Source: Puffinus mauretanicus (Eukaryota; Chordata; Aves; Procellariiformes; Procellariidae). From it: a DNA stretch of 64,000 bases. Positions within the stretch are counted from its first letter, which is position 1; the number at the start of each line of letters is the position of its first letter. The stretch lies in contig JAJKFH010003937.1 in NCBI GenBank assembly GCA_023333565.1, positions 1,316,001 to 1,380,000 of the forward strand, written 5' to 3'. The translations under genes and the position numbers were made by a program. The notes under the pieces are model-generated. The model saw only the letters and a list, made by a program, of their open reading frames with translations. It ran no database searches and had not been told where the DNA came from. Of the stretch, positions 1 through 63,458 are shown in pieces.

Positions 1-50441
<50,441 letters not shown>

Positions 50442-50760
50442 TATCGTTTGCTTTTGCAGAAATCTCCTCTGCAAGTCCCAGAACTTTATTTGGAAACGGG
50501 GAAAACAGAAAGCCTTGGCAGCTGGCACCCCCCCCGCCAGCAGACGCAGAGGGCTAAAGGAGCCTGCCTGCGAAAAGTGCCTCCGCTTTGGGCTAGTTTT
50601 GCAAAAGTTGCGAGGAGCGCAGCGGGACGGAGGGCTGCGGAGGGAGGGGGCAGGACGGGGATGCATGTGATCGTCGGGCTCACCAGCCAGACAGACGGAC
50701 GAGCGCTCCGCTCCGCCGGCGTTTGGCAGGTGGGATCTCCAGCGCGGTTAGCTCGCTGCT
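50442..50760 (-). promoter_or_regulatory. CPXM2: CPXM2 5'UTR and CpG-rich promoter region
   Basis: Directly upstream of the start codon the sequence becomes GC-rich with many CpG dinucleotides, densest at about 50560-50760, unlike the AT-rich surroundings. This is the usual appearance of a vertebrate CpG-island promoter. I see no convincing TATA box on the minus strand. The island is bounded on its outer side by a 17-base T run (50776-50792) followed by a short TTG repeat. The transcription start cannot be fixed from sequence alone. Confidence 0.6.
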
Positions 50761-50775
50761 TTTCCTTTCTTTCTC

Positions 50776-50792
50776 TTTTTTTTTTTTTTTTT
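50776..50792 (+). repeat. T17 homopolymer at the outer edge of the CPXM2 CpG island
   Basis: Seventeen consecutive T bases, followed shortly by a (TTG)n repeat at about 50798-50810. As an A-tract just upstream of the promoter on the gene's strand, it may disfavour nucleosomes; this is inference. Confidence 0.8.
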
Positions 50793-51209
50793 ATTTTGTT
50801 GTTGTTGTTGCTGCTTTCTTCCAAAAACAGAGTTACCAGACACTTTCAGCTAAATCCCCTAACAGTTCCTTTAGTCTTCCCGCACGCCGCTAATCCAAGA
50901 GAGCATTTATTCAAAGAAAAGTAAACTTGGCAGCCAGCCTGTGTACAAAAGTGTTTCCCTCCCCCGGGAGATGCTGTGCAGATGCGGGTGGGCACACAGA
51001 GCCGGGAATGAAGCCTGCCTGCGTCTGGCAGGGTTCATCTGCCTGTACGTTGACCCTGGGCATACATAAAGATACGTGTGATGTGGGTCTATGGCATATA
51101 ATCTTCATTCCATATATGTTGTGCTATATTCCCTTTCATATTGGTTTTTTTTTTTTTAGCCTTTACAAATGTAGGATCCCTCTCCAGCACCGATCTCAGC
51201 CTCCCTTGT

Positions 51210-51320
51210 TTATATTAGTTTATACATATATAATTTATGTATAGTTTATATTTAATTTGTATTAGTTTATATATTTTTATATATATAAAAATACATATTA
51301 GTTATATATAACTAAAATAA
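51210..51320. repeat. AT-rich palindromic cluster upstream of CPXM2
   Basis: The segment holds two perfect palindromes, 22 bp at 51272-51293 (centre ATATATAT) and 18 bp at 51298-51315 (TTAGTTATATATAACTAA), plus repeated TTAGTTTATA motifs. It is about 0.8 kb upstream of the CPXM2 start codon. It is AT-rich simple sequence capable of cruciform or hairpin extrusion. Confidence 0.8.
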
Positions 51321-54300
51321 CTCAACACATAGCATGTGCCAATTTGTAAGAGCCTTCTCCTAGGGTATATGGCAGCTCCCTGGACTCAGCCCAGCTGAAA
51401 ACCGGGAAGGACATGTTTCATCAGTGGCCCTTTTTCTTGCTCTTTTTGGAATGATCCTGACTTTTGTTCTCTCTGAAACATCTTCTAAACAGATTAGGAT
51501 GTATTGTGCTAGCAGCCGCACACATGCAACCCAGTGTCATTAATGGAATCAATTTGTCTGAGAATAAAATCTTATCTTTCATCTTTTTCATACCTCTAAA
51601 ATAACCCTCAGTGCTGAGGGAAATGTGCAGCCGTTGGCTCGCATGAAATACGAATCCTTGCTCCCATGCTGAAAATACCACCTTATATTTTCATCCTGTA
51701 TATTGTATTTCTTGCCATTGTCCAGTCAGCTAGGAGAAAGTATTACATGTTACCCCACGCTTTATTCGGCCTTTGCAATCACATTTCGCATGTGTCTCTC
51801 CTAACTTTAGTACCATAATAAGCACAATTTCATACCTCAGTACCTATATCTTTTGGTATATTTGGTTTCCAGACTGTGGGTGATCCAGTCACATATATTT
51901 AATGATCATCCTTGCTTCCTTAGTCACTATCTCAAAAGCAATTTAGTGATTATATTGTTTCTGTTGTCCTTCCTTTTAGACAAATTAAAATATGTTTTCA
52001 CTAGCAATTCTATTTTCATTCTTCAGTTTTACATTTTTTTAAATATGAAAACGATGACTTTTTCTATTTTAAAGATAGGAATTTTCGTTTTCTAAAACTA
52101 GAATAAAAGATACTTTGTTTTTTCACTGCTTTACTGAATTAGAATTTAAAAAAAAAAAAATCCTTTAATGCAAAACTGCTTCCCATCAAACTTTTCAGAC
52201 AGTTTTATCTGGAATAGATGGCTTTGTCACCTTTGGCCCGGAGTGTGCAGTGACTGGGTGCAGTGTGGGAGCTGAGACCCACGGGATGTGGTGTGTGAAG
52301 CAGACTGCTTGTTCTCTGCATTCTGTGGCAGGCTGAATATCCTGGATATCCCGTCTTAGCGATTTCACAGATGTTCTTACTTTGTTTTCCCTTTCCAAAG
52401 TATCCAGTCCTCTCCTCCCTCGGTCCTAACTTCTGAGGGCAGAGCACAAGCTACAGAAAATGTGTATAATTTTGTTACCATTTGCAGCACAGTCACTCTT
52501 TTGCAAATATTGTGGACATTCACATACCCAGAGAAGTAATAGAAAAATAGACTTTTCCATGACATCATTAATGACCTATTTTTTCGGTAGCTAAATGAGC
52601 TTTAGCAGCAAATTATTATTTAACTTATTGCAGTGTTTGAAGAAGGATACATAAAAACAGAAGAGGATTTACACTTCCAAGCATAACAAGAAGTATTTTC
52701 ATAAAATATAGAGTCAAGTGTACATTAATTAAAGACCTGAGGAATGTGATTTGGGGGAATTTTACATTATTTGCTTTTGGTAACTTTATATGTGTACATT
52801 TCAATAATGTATGTATGTAAACATCATGTATTTTCTTTCACATACAACAGTCTGGTTCTATAAAATAGTACCTCGTCTATAAAGAGAAAACTGGGGAGGG
52901 GGATGTTAATTTATCCTATATATTATAACAATGTGTCATATTGGATTTGGATCTCTTTAATAGGTGAGTATGCATAGTAGCTGTATATATGTTGATGCGT
53001 GACTATAGCTGCATACAGTATACTAACAAAAATCTTCTCCTGCCAAAATCAGGCCTGTACTTATTTAATATATGTAAAAAAAATACATTCAAGTGACACG
53101 AATATCCACCCAAATATTATCCAGATCACCCACCACAATACCTTATTATCCATGTACCCAACAACTCATTGCTGTATGTTTATGTTGTTTAAGTGAAGTG
53201 CTGGTGGTAACATTAGGGGTCAAATCATGTGCCAGCAGTGTTTCCTCTCATGCTTTCATCTCGCCCCTAATAATTTCTGAAGTCGCTGGCAGATTACAAG
53301 CAAATTCATCAAAGCAGTGAAGATCTCGGTGAAGTTTCCATACATTGCAGTTAGCTGAGAGTCCCTGCAAGGGCCTCCCCACCAAGTGATCTGAGGTGAA
53401 AGGCCACCACATGAGCTTGCACATTGCTGGAAACAGGAGAAGCCATGCCCGAGCGTGCCTCTGGGGACACCCGAGCCAGAAGAGAAGCTTGGTGAAGAAT
53501 TTGCGGTCAACCACGAGGACGTACCCAAGCAGGACACATCGAGAGACTCAAGGAGCGGCGGGTTTGCTTGCACACTTCCACTTCTGCACGTTAGAACTTT
53601 GCAGAACTTCAGGCAGTGCCGTACCCACTCCTGCACCTCCCGCTCCCTCTTTTCGCTCCACGTCTGCTTACCTTAAGAAAGATTTATTCACCCAAACATA
53701 CCTATCAATATCTATTCCTGGGTCTCGACCTGTGTCAACAAGCAGCTCCCCTATATTCCTTTCTCTTGAATTTTCAAGACTTTGGGTGAGCATATGGATG
53801 CACTGCTGTCCCTTCCAGACCCACCTCTGCTTTTGGGGTGTGCATACATCCAGCCTGCTGGAACCACACAAAAGTCTCTCTCTAGGCAGAATTTTGGTCT
53901 TCCTTGCCGTAAGATGTTTTTACCGTTTTTTTCTCTCAGTCAGCATCCTAGTAACATCCAACTTACAGGAAAAGAGATGTTTTTTCTTCTTAGAGTGGCA
54001 CAGGAGTATTAAGTTCACTGAAGGCTCAGATGTTTTTGGCCCAAGGGCTGTTCCTTATTTTTGCCTGTGAAGTATCACAATAGCTTTTAAAAACTTGCAG
54101 TTGATGTGGAAGGAGATAAAGCAAACTAATATTTTTGTAGAACAACAGTAACTTGCATTATCCTCCCCTCCTGGACTGACGCCAGCGATAATGTGTAAGT
54201 CATTCTACACTTTGCTTTAAATCTTTGTCCTGCTGAAGTGAAACACAACATGCTGTTATCTGCAAACGAGCAGGGCTTTCCCCCTCTGTTCCCAAGAAGT

Positions 54301-57300
54301 ATTTATTTGAAAGATGATGGTTTACCCTCTAAGCTGAGTTAACACTTCTCAAGCCGTTTATTTTGAGCCAGTTTCACCAACACCCCTGGAAAAAGAGGCA
54401 CTCCCAGCTCCCCCTCGCCCCTAGCCGCAGGCAAAAACTTGTCTTTAGCTGGACCGGTCCCCGTGTCACCCCTGAGCTGGAGATGCTCGGGTGCCAGCAG
54501 CGGGAGGGCACATGTGAGCCACCCTTTCCTGCCTTTCCTATGCCTCGAGATGGTGTTTCCCAGCTCTTATTTCACATATATTTTTTTATTTTGACAATAT
54601 ATGGCTTTAGTGGCACTAGTGGTTTCTGTTTGGGAGAACTGGGCTCTACGTGTCACGCTCTTCCCCTCCCACCTCTGCAGCCTTGTTTCTCCCTGTCTGG
54701 TTGTCAACAACTGTAACTTCACAAAGTTCAGATTCAGGAATGCATTTTTACCGGAGAGAGAGAGAGTTGCATGTGTAAGCACTGTCCTAGTTCAAGATCT
54801 TAATTTGTATTTATACGACACAATCAATGATCGCACGTTGATGCTTAATTCAACTTCAAACTGCTTGGTGACTCCTGCAACTTCTCCTTTGGAATATGCA
54901 TGTCATTTTTTAATTGGAGAAAAGTTCTGTGGTTGGAAAGAAAAGATGAAGAAATAGGCATCCCTCTTTCATTGCCATTCCACGGTAACTTTCTGAGGTA
55001 GCTCATAAGGTTTCTATATGCCTTGGCAACAAAACAACACTAAAAATAACTTTCCTTCCAAACACCAGTAAAGTTTCTGTTCCTTTGTACTTCAGATCTG
55101 TAGTAAATCATGGAGCCCAGAATGGAGCAAGAAAATAGAATTACACTTTTTAAACTGTCATTTTCTTTTCCCCATAAAGCATTTACCTCTGCTGTCAACA
55201 AGGTCAAACCATCTCAGAGGAAATGGAAACCTAAAACTGATGTTGAGAAATACAAAGTAAACTGCATTTAACATTTATGCATCTCTTAGATGCCTGTTTC
55301 TTACACATGTAACAGACAGCTACTAGCTAGTTGTCCTTCTGCTTACCTGCGTACACTGCATGCATCCCTGGGGTACCCAGGCATTTAAAAGCCTATTTGC
55401 ACTTGTTGATCAGGCAAATCCTTGAAAGAGTGGCTCTTACTGCAGAAATGACTGGAAACAAAAACAAGCTCTCATATGGAGACATTTTACTCATTTTTAA
55501 GAGGCATTTGACTTTCAAGGGAATGTCATTATTTTACCAGGTGAGGGATGCCAAAAATACATGGGATCTTAACATTAGTCTCTGAGCATATCAAATAATG
55601 ACACAAAATATGAGTGAGTCTAAAGAACAGCCAGCTATGCTCCCCTCCCTCACGAGCAGGTTGCTGTTTCCTTTAGGAAAACAGATTTTAAAATAAACAG
55701 GTGACATTAATGAAGGCAATTATTTCCTTTCGCAATTGCCTATTTTAACTGGTTAGAAATGCAGCATGCATTCTGACTGGGGAAATTAGCCTGGTGTATT
55801 CTCTCTAACTTTTCTGGTAAGAACAACATGACCTTCAGATAATCATTCAGCACATTGCCTTTGTGCTTGTGTCTGAAGAAAGAGCTCAGATTGCCATGGA
55901 AACAAAAGTTCCTTGTTCTCTTATACTTCCCTGTGCTATGATATCATTTTCACTTTTCTTAGCAAGAAATGGAATTGTGGGCTTTTCATGTTTTGAGCAT
56001 CCCAAAGTCATCATCTTAGGTGATGGCTCAGTTCATGGCAGAAATGCTTTGAATGTGGAGCAGACTGCACCCATCATCATTATTATTTAGGGATATTTAG
56101 ATCAGATACATCTGCATCAGCTCATTTCCGCTGGAGAAATGAAAAATCTCTACGTACTCTTCTCCAGAGTTTTCTTTACTTCTCCTTCTGTGCTGAACAG
56201 ATGAGAAGAAACAGCATTTTAAGAAAGACAACATTAACCAGTGAAATAAACAAAGCCAAAAAGAATTTCTGGCATTTTTGCAAAGAATGTAATAGTTCTT
56301 TTTTTTGGTGATGGGAACTACATTTCTTCATGCCCCAGAATGCCTGTAGATTTTAGGTTGACAACACATTGCCCTGGCATTTGGCAGCCGCTGCTGGATC
56401 AATGCCAGGAGGATTATCCCTAGGAAAGGGACTGAAGAGGCTGCCTTGCGTTTAAAAAATCTGTAATGCTAGCAGTACAAAAAGGGGAACTAGTAATATT
56501 TTTTTCTAATACTATTTACTTTTGGTTGATTTATCAGCATTTGAAAGACTGCAGGTTTAAAGTAGAGGTTTTTTGCGTTGTTCAAAAATGGGCAAATTTT
56601 ATGTGCATTTTATTTTAACCATAAGACTGAGCCAGCATTAGGGCAACAGAGATTACTGGATGACAGTAGTTTTACAGTTGGAGAAAATGGGACGAAATGC
56701 CCCCGCTGTGCACACAGCCGGGCTGCGGGTGATGTGCGGCTGGAACGTCCTTTTCGGTTTACTTGTATGAAAACAGCCACTTCCAGCAAATTCCCATGGA
56801 CATCACCTACCTGCCAACATTTGAATTTCAAAAAGTAATGACTCTCACATTTCAGTCTGGTATTTCCTGGACCAAAACTGCTGTACATGTGCCATGCGGA
56901 GTGTGAGGAGTATGTTTAACACATCGCAGGCAGCAGCAGGGAAATGCAATGCGGAGTTTGTCTGAAACCTACTCAAAGGCCATTTTTCTTGGGATTTCTT
57001 CAATATCCACAGTCTAAGTGTGGCCTGAGAAGTCATGGACAAAAGTCCGGTGGGAACTGAAGATGACACATAAATGTAGTAGTCTTTGTCGTGCTAAATG
57101 CAATAGAGCTGGCAAATGCAACACCATCAGAGAGTAGTCCTTAAAATTTCTGTATTTAAGGATTGCCTTTTGAAGACAGAACAGCAAGGAATTATTCCTT
57201 TCAGAGTCATGGCTGTGATTCATTTGGGTAAATAAATACATAATGTGATACTTCCATATGATAACTATGCCTCTGCACAGCTTATGTCCAAATCCAAACA

Positions 57301-57900
57301 GATTCAATGTAATTTAGTGAAGTTTCATTATTTATAGCTAATGTATTTGTTTGAAGGTGGGAAGAGTTGATTTTGTTTATCTTCATAATTACATATTTTC
57401 GACAATATGCTTGAAGTACCTTCCATAATGCATTCACATATGAAAACAGTGAAAATGCAAGAATTTATGGGAAAGAAAAGCTCTGAAATGAGTTTTCACT
57501 TGTCATACAGAAGGCATCAAAGATTCGTGTCAGACTTACATTACCGGATATGCCAATATAATTTCACAACTGTGTAATAAACTTGTTTGAACTTGATTTA
57601 TAGCCATTAAAAAAGGGCTTGTACCAGCCTGTTGGATAAAGCTATTTGAAAGGTGAAGCAATAGGCTCTAAAGACGCGGTGAAGCTTTAAGGCTATGCAG
57701 ATGTTTACTAATATGTGGCATAACATAAATTATAAAGTTCCAGAGGATATTTTTCCATCTCATATCACAAATGCCCAACTGTTTGAAATGCACTAATATA
57801 TCTGTCCGCATAGGTCCTTGGCACTAATTCTGCCAAGGAAGCGGGATAATGAAAGTTGCCTTGCATTTTTAAATGTGTCTTAAGTATTTAGTTTCCAAAA

Positions 57901-57940
57901 ATCATAGAATAGCTTAGGTTGAAAGAGACCTTTGGGAGAC
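57901..57940 (-). mobile_element. Short CR1 3'-end relic
   Basis: The plus strand reads ATCATAGAATAGCTTAGGTT followed by GAAAGAGACCTTTGGGAGA. This is the reverse complement of a CR1 3' terminus with some substitutions. Only about 40 bp are recognisable before the match is lost. Confidence 0.65.
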
Positions 57941-60900
57941 CAACATCTCCCTTTTAAATCCCTTTTGTATCTCTAAGACAGAGTTTATTTCTCACAGTGT
58001 GGTTGTATATCCTGCTCATTAATGGGATCAACACTGTTAGAGATATTATTGACTTCAGCAGAGTTATATCATAAAGAATATCATTAGCATTTGAGTTTTG
58101 GAAATATTGAAACTTAGCCAAATACACCCCATAGTGCAGTTCAGATTGGTTTTGTTTGCTTCGTACTGGTTATGGCAAACACAGTCCAAGTAAAATACCT
58201 CAGCTTCACTTGAGGCCAGATAAGCATGTCAGCTGAGTAGGGAGTAATTTCCAGAAGCATCCATCAGGACTTAAACAGCTTATCTCAGAAATAATGATAA
58301 TAACAATAATAATAATTTTTTTTTAAAGGAAATCACTTGTGACTAATAGTAAGAAGAACTGCTGTCTCCTTTGCAATGGTATCCAGACAAGTGAGTTTCT
58401 TATTTCTTTTTTACTGCTATAACTGGATTGATAACAAAACGGATACAAAGCGATTTCAAAATTCTCCTGGCATTTTTAAGGATGCTGTTATGTGCTGTTA
58501 TTGCTTATGACCTTCTCTTCCTCTCCTGCCCGTGGTCCCTACACCTTGGGATGGGCCTCCTCTTCTTTGGCCATGATGTTGTGTGGCGTTGACCACAGCA
58601 CATCGGCGGAGAGGCCGAGCCCAGAGGGCTGGCAGAGCGAGGACCATGTTGCTTCTCCAGATGGTGAGGTGTTACATAGTCAAGCAGGCTCCCCGATCCT
58701 TCAGTGTCACTTTCCCAGATTTTAATACAAATATTGCTACCGAGACCTGCCGTCACACTTGTGATTGTGTTCTGCTTCATCGCTCCTTTCTGCTTCTCAG
58801 TGGCCACAGTCTCAGGGCTCCGTTTCATGGGAAATCTCAGAAGATTTGCAGTGGTTTTGGAATGAGGTCAGCAGACCTCCTGCAAGGCTGGCAACCCGGG
58901 GAACGGGACATCTGCAGACCTGAGCCTTGAGGTTGGCCTGATATTTATCTAGGCGCAACACTGCACAGTAATTATCTTTTCCATCTAGTTCCGCAGGTGA
59001 TTTGAAGCCCTACTAAATACGATGCTTTTTCTGAATATAAACAAGCATTTTCAAATGCATTGATCATCCATATTTTATTCACTTCGGACAAAATCCCAGC
59101 AGAAACTCACAAGAGGCTCCAGATCATTTGCAGGGAACATTACCAAAGACCTCTTTGCCAGCAAATGAGGAAAAATGAAACTTAGCTCCTCTCTCTCCAG
59201 AGAAATCCATCATGCACTCACATATTTTGATGATTTAATGCTGAGTCACAGCTTTAGGTTTTAAGGGTACTTTACATGTATTTTAAATGAGATTATAGTC
59301 ATATGAGGTCGTAATGTTTTATAAAGTGTAGAAGTCACTTGCAAACACTCATCTGAAAACTGTGATTATATCAAAAATGTCACAGCTTTCCTATGCATCC
59401 GGATTATCTCCAACAAATTCAAACTGCCAAGGGTGTTACAGAAGCATCATTTTTCCATCCTTACTCCCTCAAGCCCCAGGGAAGAGAATTTATTTAGTAG
59501 GGTCTTTGGAAACGCCTGTCCCGTTGTGTTGCACTGTCACCAAGCTGTCTGTCCGCTCGTCTTCCCAGATGTCTGTCCATCTGCAGTGCCCTCGTCACTA
59601 GTGGATGCTGGAATCCCTGATGGATTTCTTTTGAACTGAATGGAAAAATCAAGATGGCAAATAAATTCCCTTCACATAGTATAAAAATTGGCTGAATAGT
59701 GAAAACACGGCCAAATTAGTAAACCCAGAGATGGAAAACTGCACTGTGAATTTAATGATTTTCTGTTCTCTTTAGCTAGCTGATTTCTCAACACACAGAT
59801 AGCTTCAGACCAACCCAAGCACACGAATCCTGTTGCCAAGATGGCAAATTGGGGGTGTGGAAGAGAGCCAAAGGTACTCAATCAGGACAGGAGAGCAGGA
59901 GATATGAAGAAAAACTGTGATGAGCAGCCATAGGTATCAAGTCATTAGAGAAGAGCTGTATAGGGGACATGGAATGGAGATCCAGAAGAAATTATGCTCA
60001 GCGTCCTTTCTGCCTGCACATGCTACCTGTGCCCCAGGTCCCCCCAGGACACTCGCTGCAAACTTGGGGGTTTTTTTTCTTATTTCTACATCAGCCTCCC
60101 TTTTCCCAAAGGCTGCAATGGTCTTCCAGTCCCTCTGATCCCGGCCAAAATATTGTCATAGGTCTTCCCTGGGAGAAAATGGACCATCTGTAGAGGGGAG
60201 GTACTGCTGCTCTTTTCATGCGAGAGACAACGATGGTCCAAAGCTGCCATTCCTGCACCAACATTTTGGTGTGTGATTTCCACACCCCTGGCAAGGCTAA
60301 CAGGTGGGGGAGGGGGACAGACTGCCGAAAGCTCTTCCTGAGTGAGCTTCCAGACATGTAGGCAGCACATCACCAAACGGAAGGGAGTTTTATAGGCACA
60401 TTTGATTTAAATCGCATATATTCATCTTAAGCACAGAGGAAAAAGGAAACTTCACTCACAATACCTGTCCTACCAATGAAGTTGCCATATGTGGAATTCA
60501 GGTTGCAGCTAAGAACTCCTGGGTTTTTTAGCAGCTGTGAGCATGTGTCGTGATTGGTTTCATAAACTAATATGAATACAGTCTTTGGCAGCAGATCATC
60601 TTCCCTGAATTTTTACGATGAACCAAGCTGTCAGCCACTTCTTCCTTTAATCCCAGAGTTGCAATTATTTTGGTTCTTGATTCAGCAGGCGCTTTGCTTC
60701 AAGACCTTGGTGAGTACCGTTTGAGCAGGGTGGGAAAGTCCTTCCCTGTCCTGAGCTGCTTGGCAGTCTGTGAACACGGGCGAAGGGCTCTGAGCCGTGA
60801 GGAGGAGAATGCTCAGGTAGGCATGAGGTTCCTCAGTGGTCGTCCCCCTTACCTGCCCCTACACCTCCTCGCACGTCTCAGCAATTCACCGCAGGGCAGT

Positions 60901-61889
60901 GTGAGTTACTCAAGATACTCAAGAACCCGCTCAGACAAACTAAGGGTTTTCCAGTGTCATATTTTCCTGTGTGAAATGCTGCGTGTCACGAGTCTTCCCA
61001 TACCCACAAACATCCACTGCCTCCAGGGCTGCACGGTGAACTGTGTCTAAGCAACCCGAGGGCCAGCACAGCAGGGAAGAAGGATGTGATGTGCCTAGAA
61101 AGTTTTCTTCTGCTGTAGCAGATGTATCTTCACCTTGGTAGTGGAAAATTAGCTTCAAAACTTCAGGTCAGCTGGAGGATCACTTACAGCTACTTTCTAC
61201 ATGGTTCACTTCTAGCTGTGATCCATCATACATACCAGACTAATGGATTACAGCGCAGCAACTTTAGCTTCATCTTCCTTTATCTTGGAAAATCTGGGTA
61301 ATGGTATTAAGTGTATTTTTCCATAAATAATTTATATGAGGAGGCCAACCTTGTAATTGCAATGGAAAATATTTGTTTCTTGTTATTTCGCCCGATCATG
61401 TGTAAATTCCTCCTGCCTACTTGTCTAAGACTGTCACGAAAGAAAAAATACTTAAAAGGCAATGTTGAAAATGCCCTGGAAACACCAGCAGCTTAAAACA
61501 AAACAGTAAGGTAGAGAAAGGCAAAGCAAGACACAGTAAATTCCAGACAGACAGCCAAATTCCACAGATAATCATTAATCTGGAAAAAAATCCTTGCAAT
61601 TTCTAAGATTATTGGAAGCGGGTGTGGGTTGCTATTGATTTAAGCTTTCTAGTATTTAAATACTTACTCCTGCATAAATAGCATTGCCATTGCTCATCTA
61701 CCGCAGCGACAGCAGGAGAGGTGAACCACGTGCGAGGGTTCAGATGCAAACCGCAACCTCATCCCGCCTGTGACCTGTCGGGAATGCAAAGTCCTCTGGC
61801 TGCAAACCTTCTGCAAACATCACTCCTAGCTCTAATTGACAACAATTTTCTTTTCAAAAAGCTCTAATGAGATAGTGTTTACAGAGCCC

Positions 61890-62000
61890 TGCTTGTGCAC
61901 GTCAGCAGTGCCGGGGAGCCCGGCAGCCGGTGGTGCAGCCCTGCCCGACGGGCAGCCCCGCGGTGCCAAGGCGCGCAGCCAGCTCCGGGCTCCATCAGGC
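61890..62000. other. CpG-rich patch in intergenic DNA
   Basis: About 110 bp with many CpG (GCCGGGGAGCCCGGCAGCCG, GCCCGACGGGCAGCCCCGCG) standing out from AT-rich surroundings, about 11.5 kb upstream of CPXM2. It could be a small regulatory element, an unrecognised exon, or simply a GC-rich relic. No gene was recognised. Confidence 0.45.
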
Positions 62001-62910
62001 CAAAAAGACTTTCTTCAGGCCACAGCAATTAATGATCCCCTGAATTTCTATCTCAATTCCCTTTCAGGCAACCCAGTTATTTTGTAGCTTGGTCCTTAAT
62101 GCCTGTGCCGTCATTTCACGTGGCTCCTTACTCCATTTATTACAGTGTTGGTGTTCTCAGTGACTCAAATTTTTCCAATAGCTGCTTTTGCTAAGAAAAT
62201 AGGTTGAAACCAGAAGGTTTTGTTATCAGCCCAACAGCAATTTATTGAGGTGACACTGCCTTTACAGACAGACCTTTCTGCTTGGTCTGTCAGTCTCTTT
62301 CATTTCCTTGTCAGAAAATAAATGTCTGCGCTACAAAAAAAGGTTTAAAATGGGATAGTTGTGATTCTGGTCTCTTCAGAGTGGACTGTAATTGTGCTTC
62401 TATAAATAAAATATCAAAAGCTATTAATTCTGGAGAATCAGAATGTTCATCTTCAAACTGATAAGCAGCGATACTGCACTCTTTCAAAATCAGATTTAGG
62501 ACTCAAGAGAGAGGAAAACTTTTTTTCGTCTAAGTCTCTCCCTCTGCCCCAGGCAGAGAAGCGCTCCTTGCATATTTTCGCTTTGTCCAGCTTCTTTGCA
62601 ATAGCAGCAACACGTGGTCCAGCCACGAGCACAGGAAGCCGAGGAAGAGCAGAGCCGAGTGTTGCTTTGAACTCTGGCACTGACTTGCTGTGTGAACCTG
62701 ACCATGTTGCTTAAACTTTCTGTAACTCGCTTTTTCTGTTTATTCTCCTTGGAAAAAGTGCATTTTTATGCAGCTGATGCTATTAGCATTATCCACTTGT
62801 ACTTTCATGTGCATTTGTGTATTGAATACAGGTTCAGTATTACCAGATAACTTTGTTTTTGAAAATTCATGTTAGGACGATTAATTAATAGGTTGACTAT
62901 GAATGGTGCT

Positions 62911-63458
62911 TGTTGTGGTTTAACCCCAGCCAGCAACTTAGCCCCACCCAGCCGCTCGCTCACTCCCCCCCGGTGGGATGGGGGAGAGAATCGGAAGGGT
63001 AAAAGTGAGAAAACTCATGGGTTGAGATAAAGACAGTTTAATAGGGAAAGCAAAAGCCACGCACAAGCAAAGCAAACCAAGGAATTCATTCACCACTTTC
63101 CATCACGCTTAACGGTGACTTGGGAAGACAAACGCCATCACTCCAAACATCCCCCCTTCCTTCTTCTTCCCCCAGCTTTACACGCTGAGCATGACGCCAT
63201 ATGGTATGGAATACCCCTTTGGTCCGTTGGGGTCAGCTGTCCCAGCCGTGTCCCCTCCCAACTCCTTGTGCCCCCCCAGCCTCCTCACTGGTGGGGTGGG
63301 GTGAGGAGCAGAAAAGGCCCTGACTGTGTGTAAGCCCTGCTCAGCAGGAACGAAAACATCCCTGTGTGATCAACACTGTTTCCAGCACAAATCCAAAACA
63401 CAGCCCCATACAGGTTGCTGTGAAGAAAATTAACTCCACCCCAGCCAAAACCAGCACA
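62911..63458 (-). mobile_element. Solo LTR of an avian endogenous retrovirus (ERVL-like)
   Basis: A 548-bp block with TG...CA ends, starting TGTTGTGGTTTAACCCCAGC and ending AAACCAGCACA on the plus strand. It is a recurrent avian LTR. Orientation is judged minus: on that strand a TATA-like position (63184-63177, here the degenerate CGTGTAAA) precedes a polyadenylation-type ATTAAA (63042-63037), followed by the typical CTTTATCTCAACCCATGAG. No internal retroviral sequence or primer-binding site adjoins it, so it is a solo LTR. The flanks (GTGCT and GTAAT) show no clear target duplication, which suggests age. Confidence 0.85.

Larger units (their letters stand above)
50793..62910. other. Intergenic region upstream of CPXM2
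   Basis: About 12 kb of mostly AT-rich sequence beyond the CPXM2 promoter. It contains the AT palindromes (51.2-51.3 kb), the CR1 relic at 57.9 kb and the CpG patch at 61.9 kb. Open frames exist, the longest at 53396-54070 on the plus strand, but none resembles a known protein. No exon of CHST15, the next gene on this side in mammals, was seen. Confidence 0.7.

Noticed and set aside
50442..50666. In-frame upstream ATG at 50666 that would extend the CPXM2 N-terminus by 75 residues.
   Set aside because: The extension is Arg/Pro-rich CpG-island translation and would place the signal peptide internally. The ATG at 50441 directly precedes a good signal peptide.
50448..50924. Plus-strand open frame of 158 codons across the CpG island, suggesting a divergent gene.
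   Set aside because: It includes the translation of the T17 run and the GC-rich 5'UTR antisense, with no domain. Open frames are common in CpG islands.
53396..54070. Plus-strand open frame of 224 codons in the intergenic region.
   Set aside because: It is the longest open frame outside the known gene, but the product has no recognisable domain, is low in complexity (Ser/Leu/Phe-rich from pyrimidine-rich DNA), and is overlapped by other open frames on both strands. It looks like chance.
58583..58930. Plus-strand open frame of 115 codons in GC-richer intergenic DNA.
   Set aside because: No recognisable protein features, and an overlapping antisense frame of similar length. Not supported as a gene.
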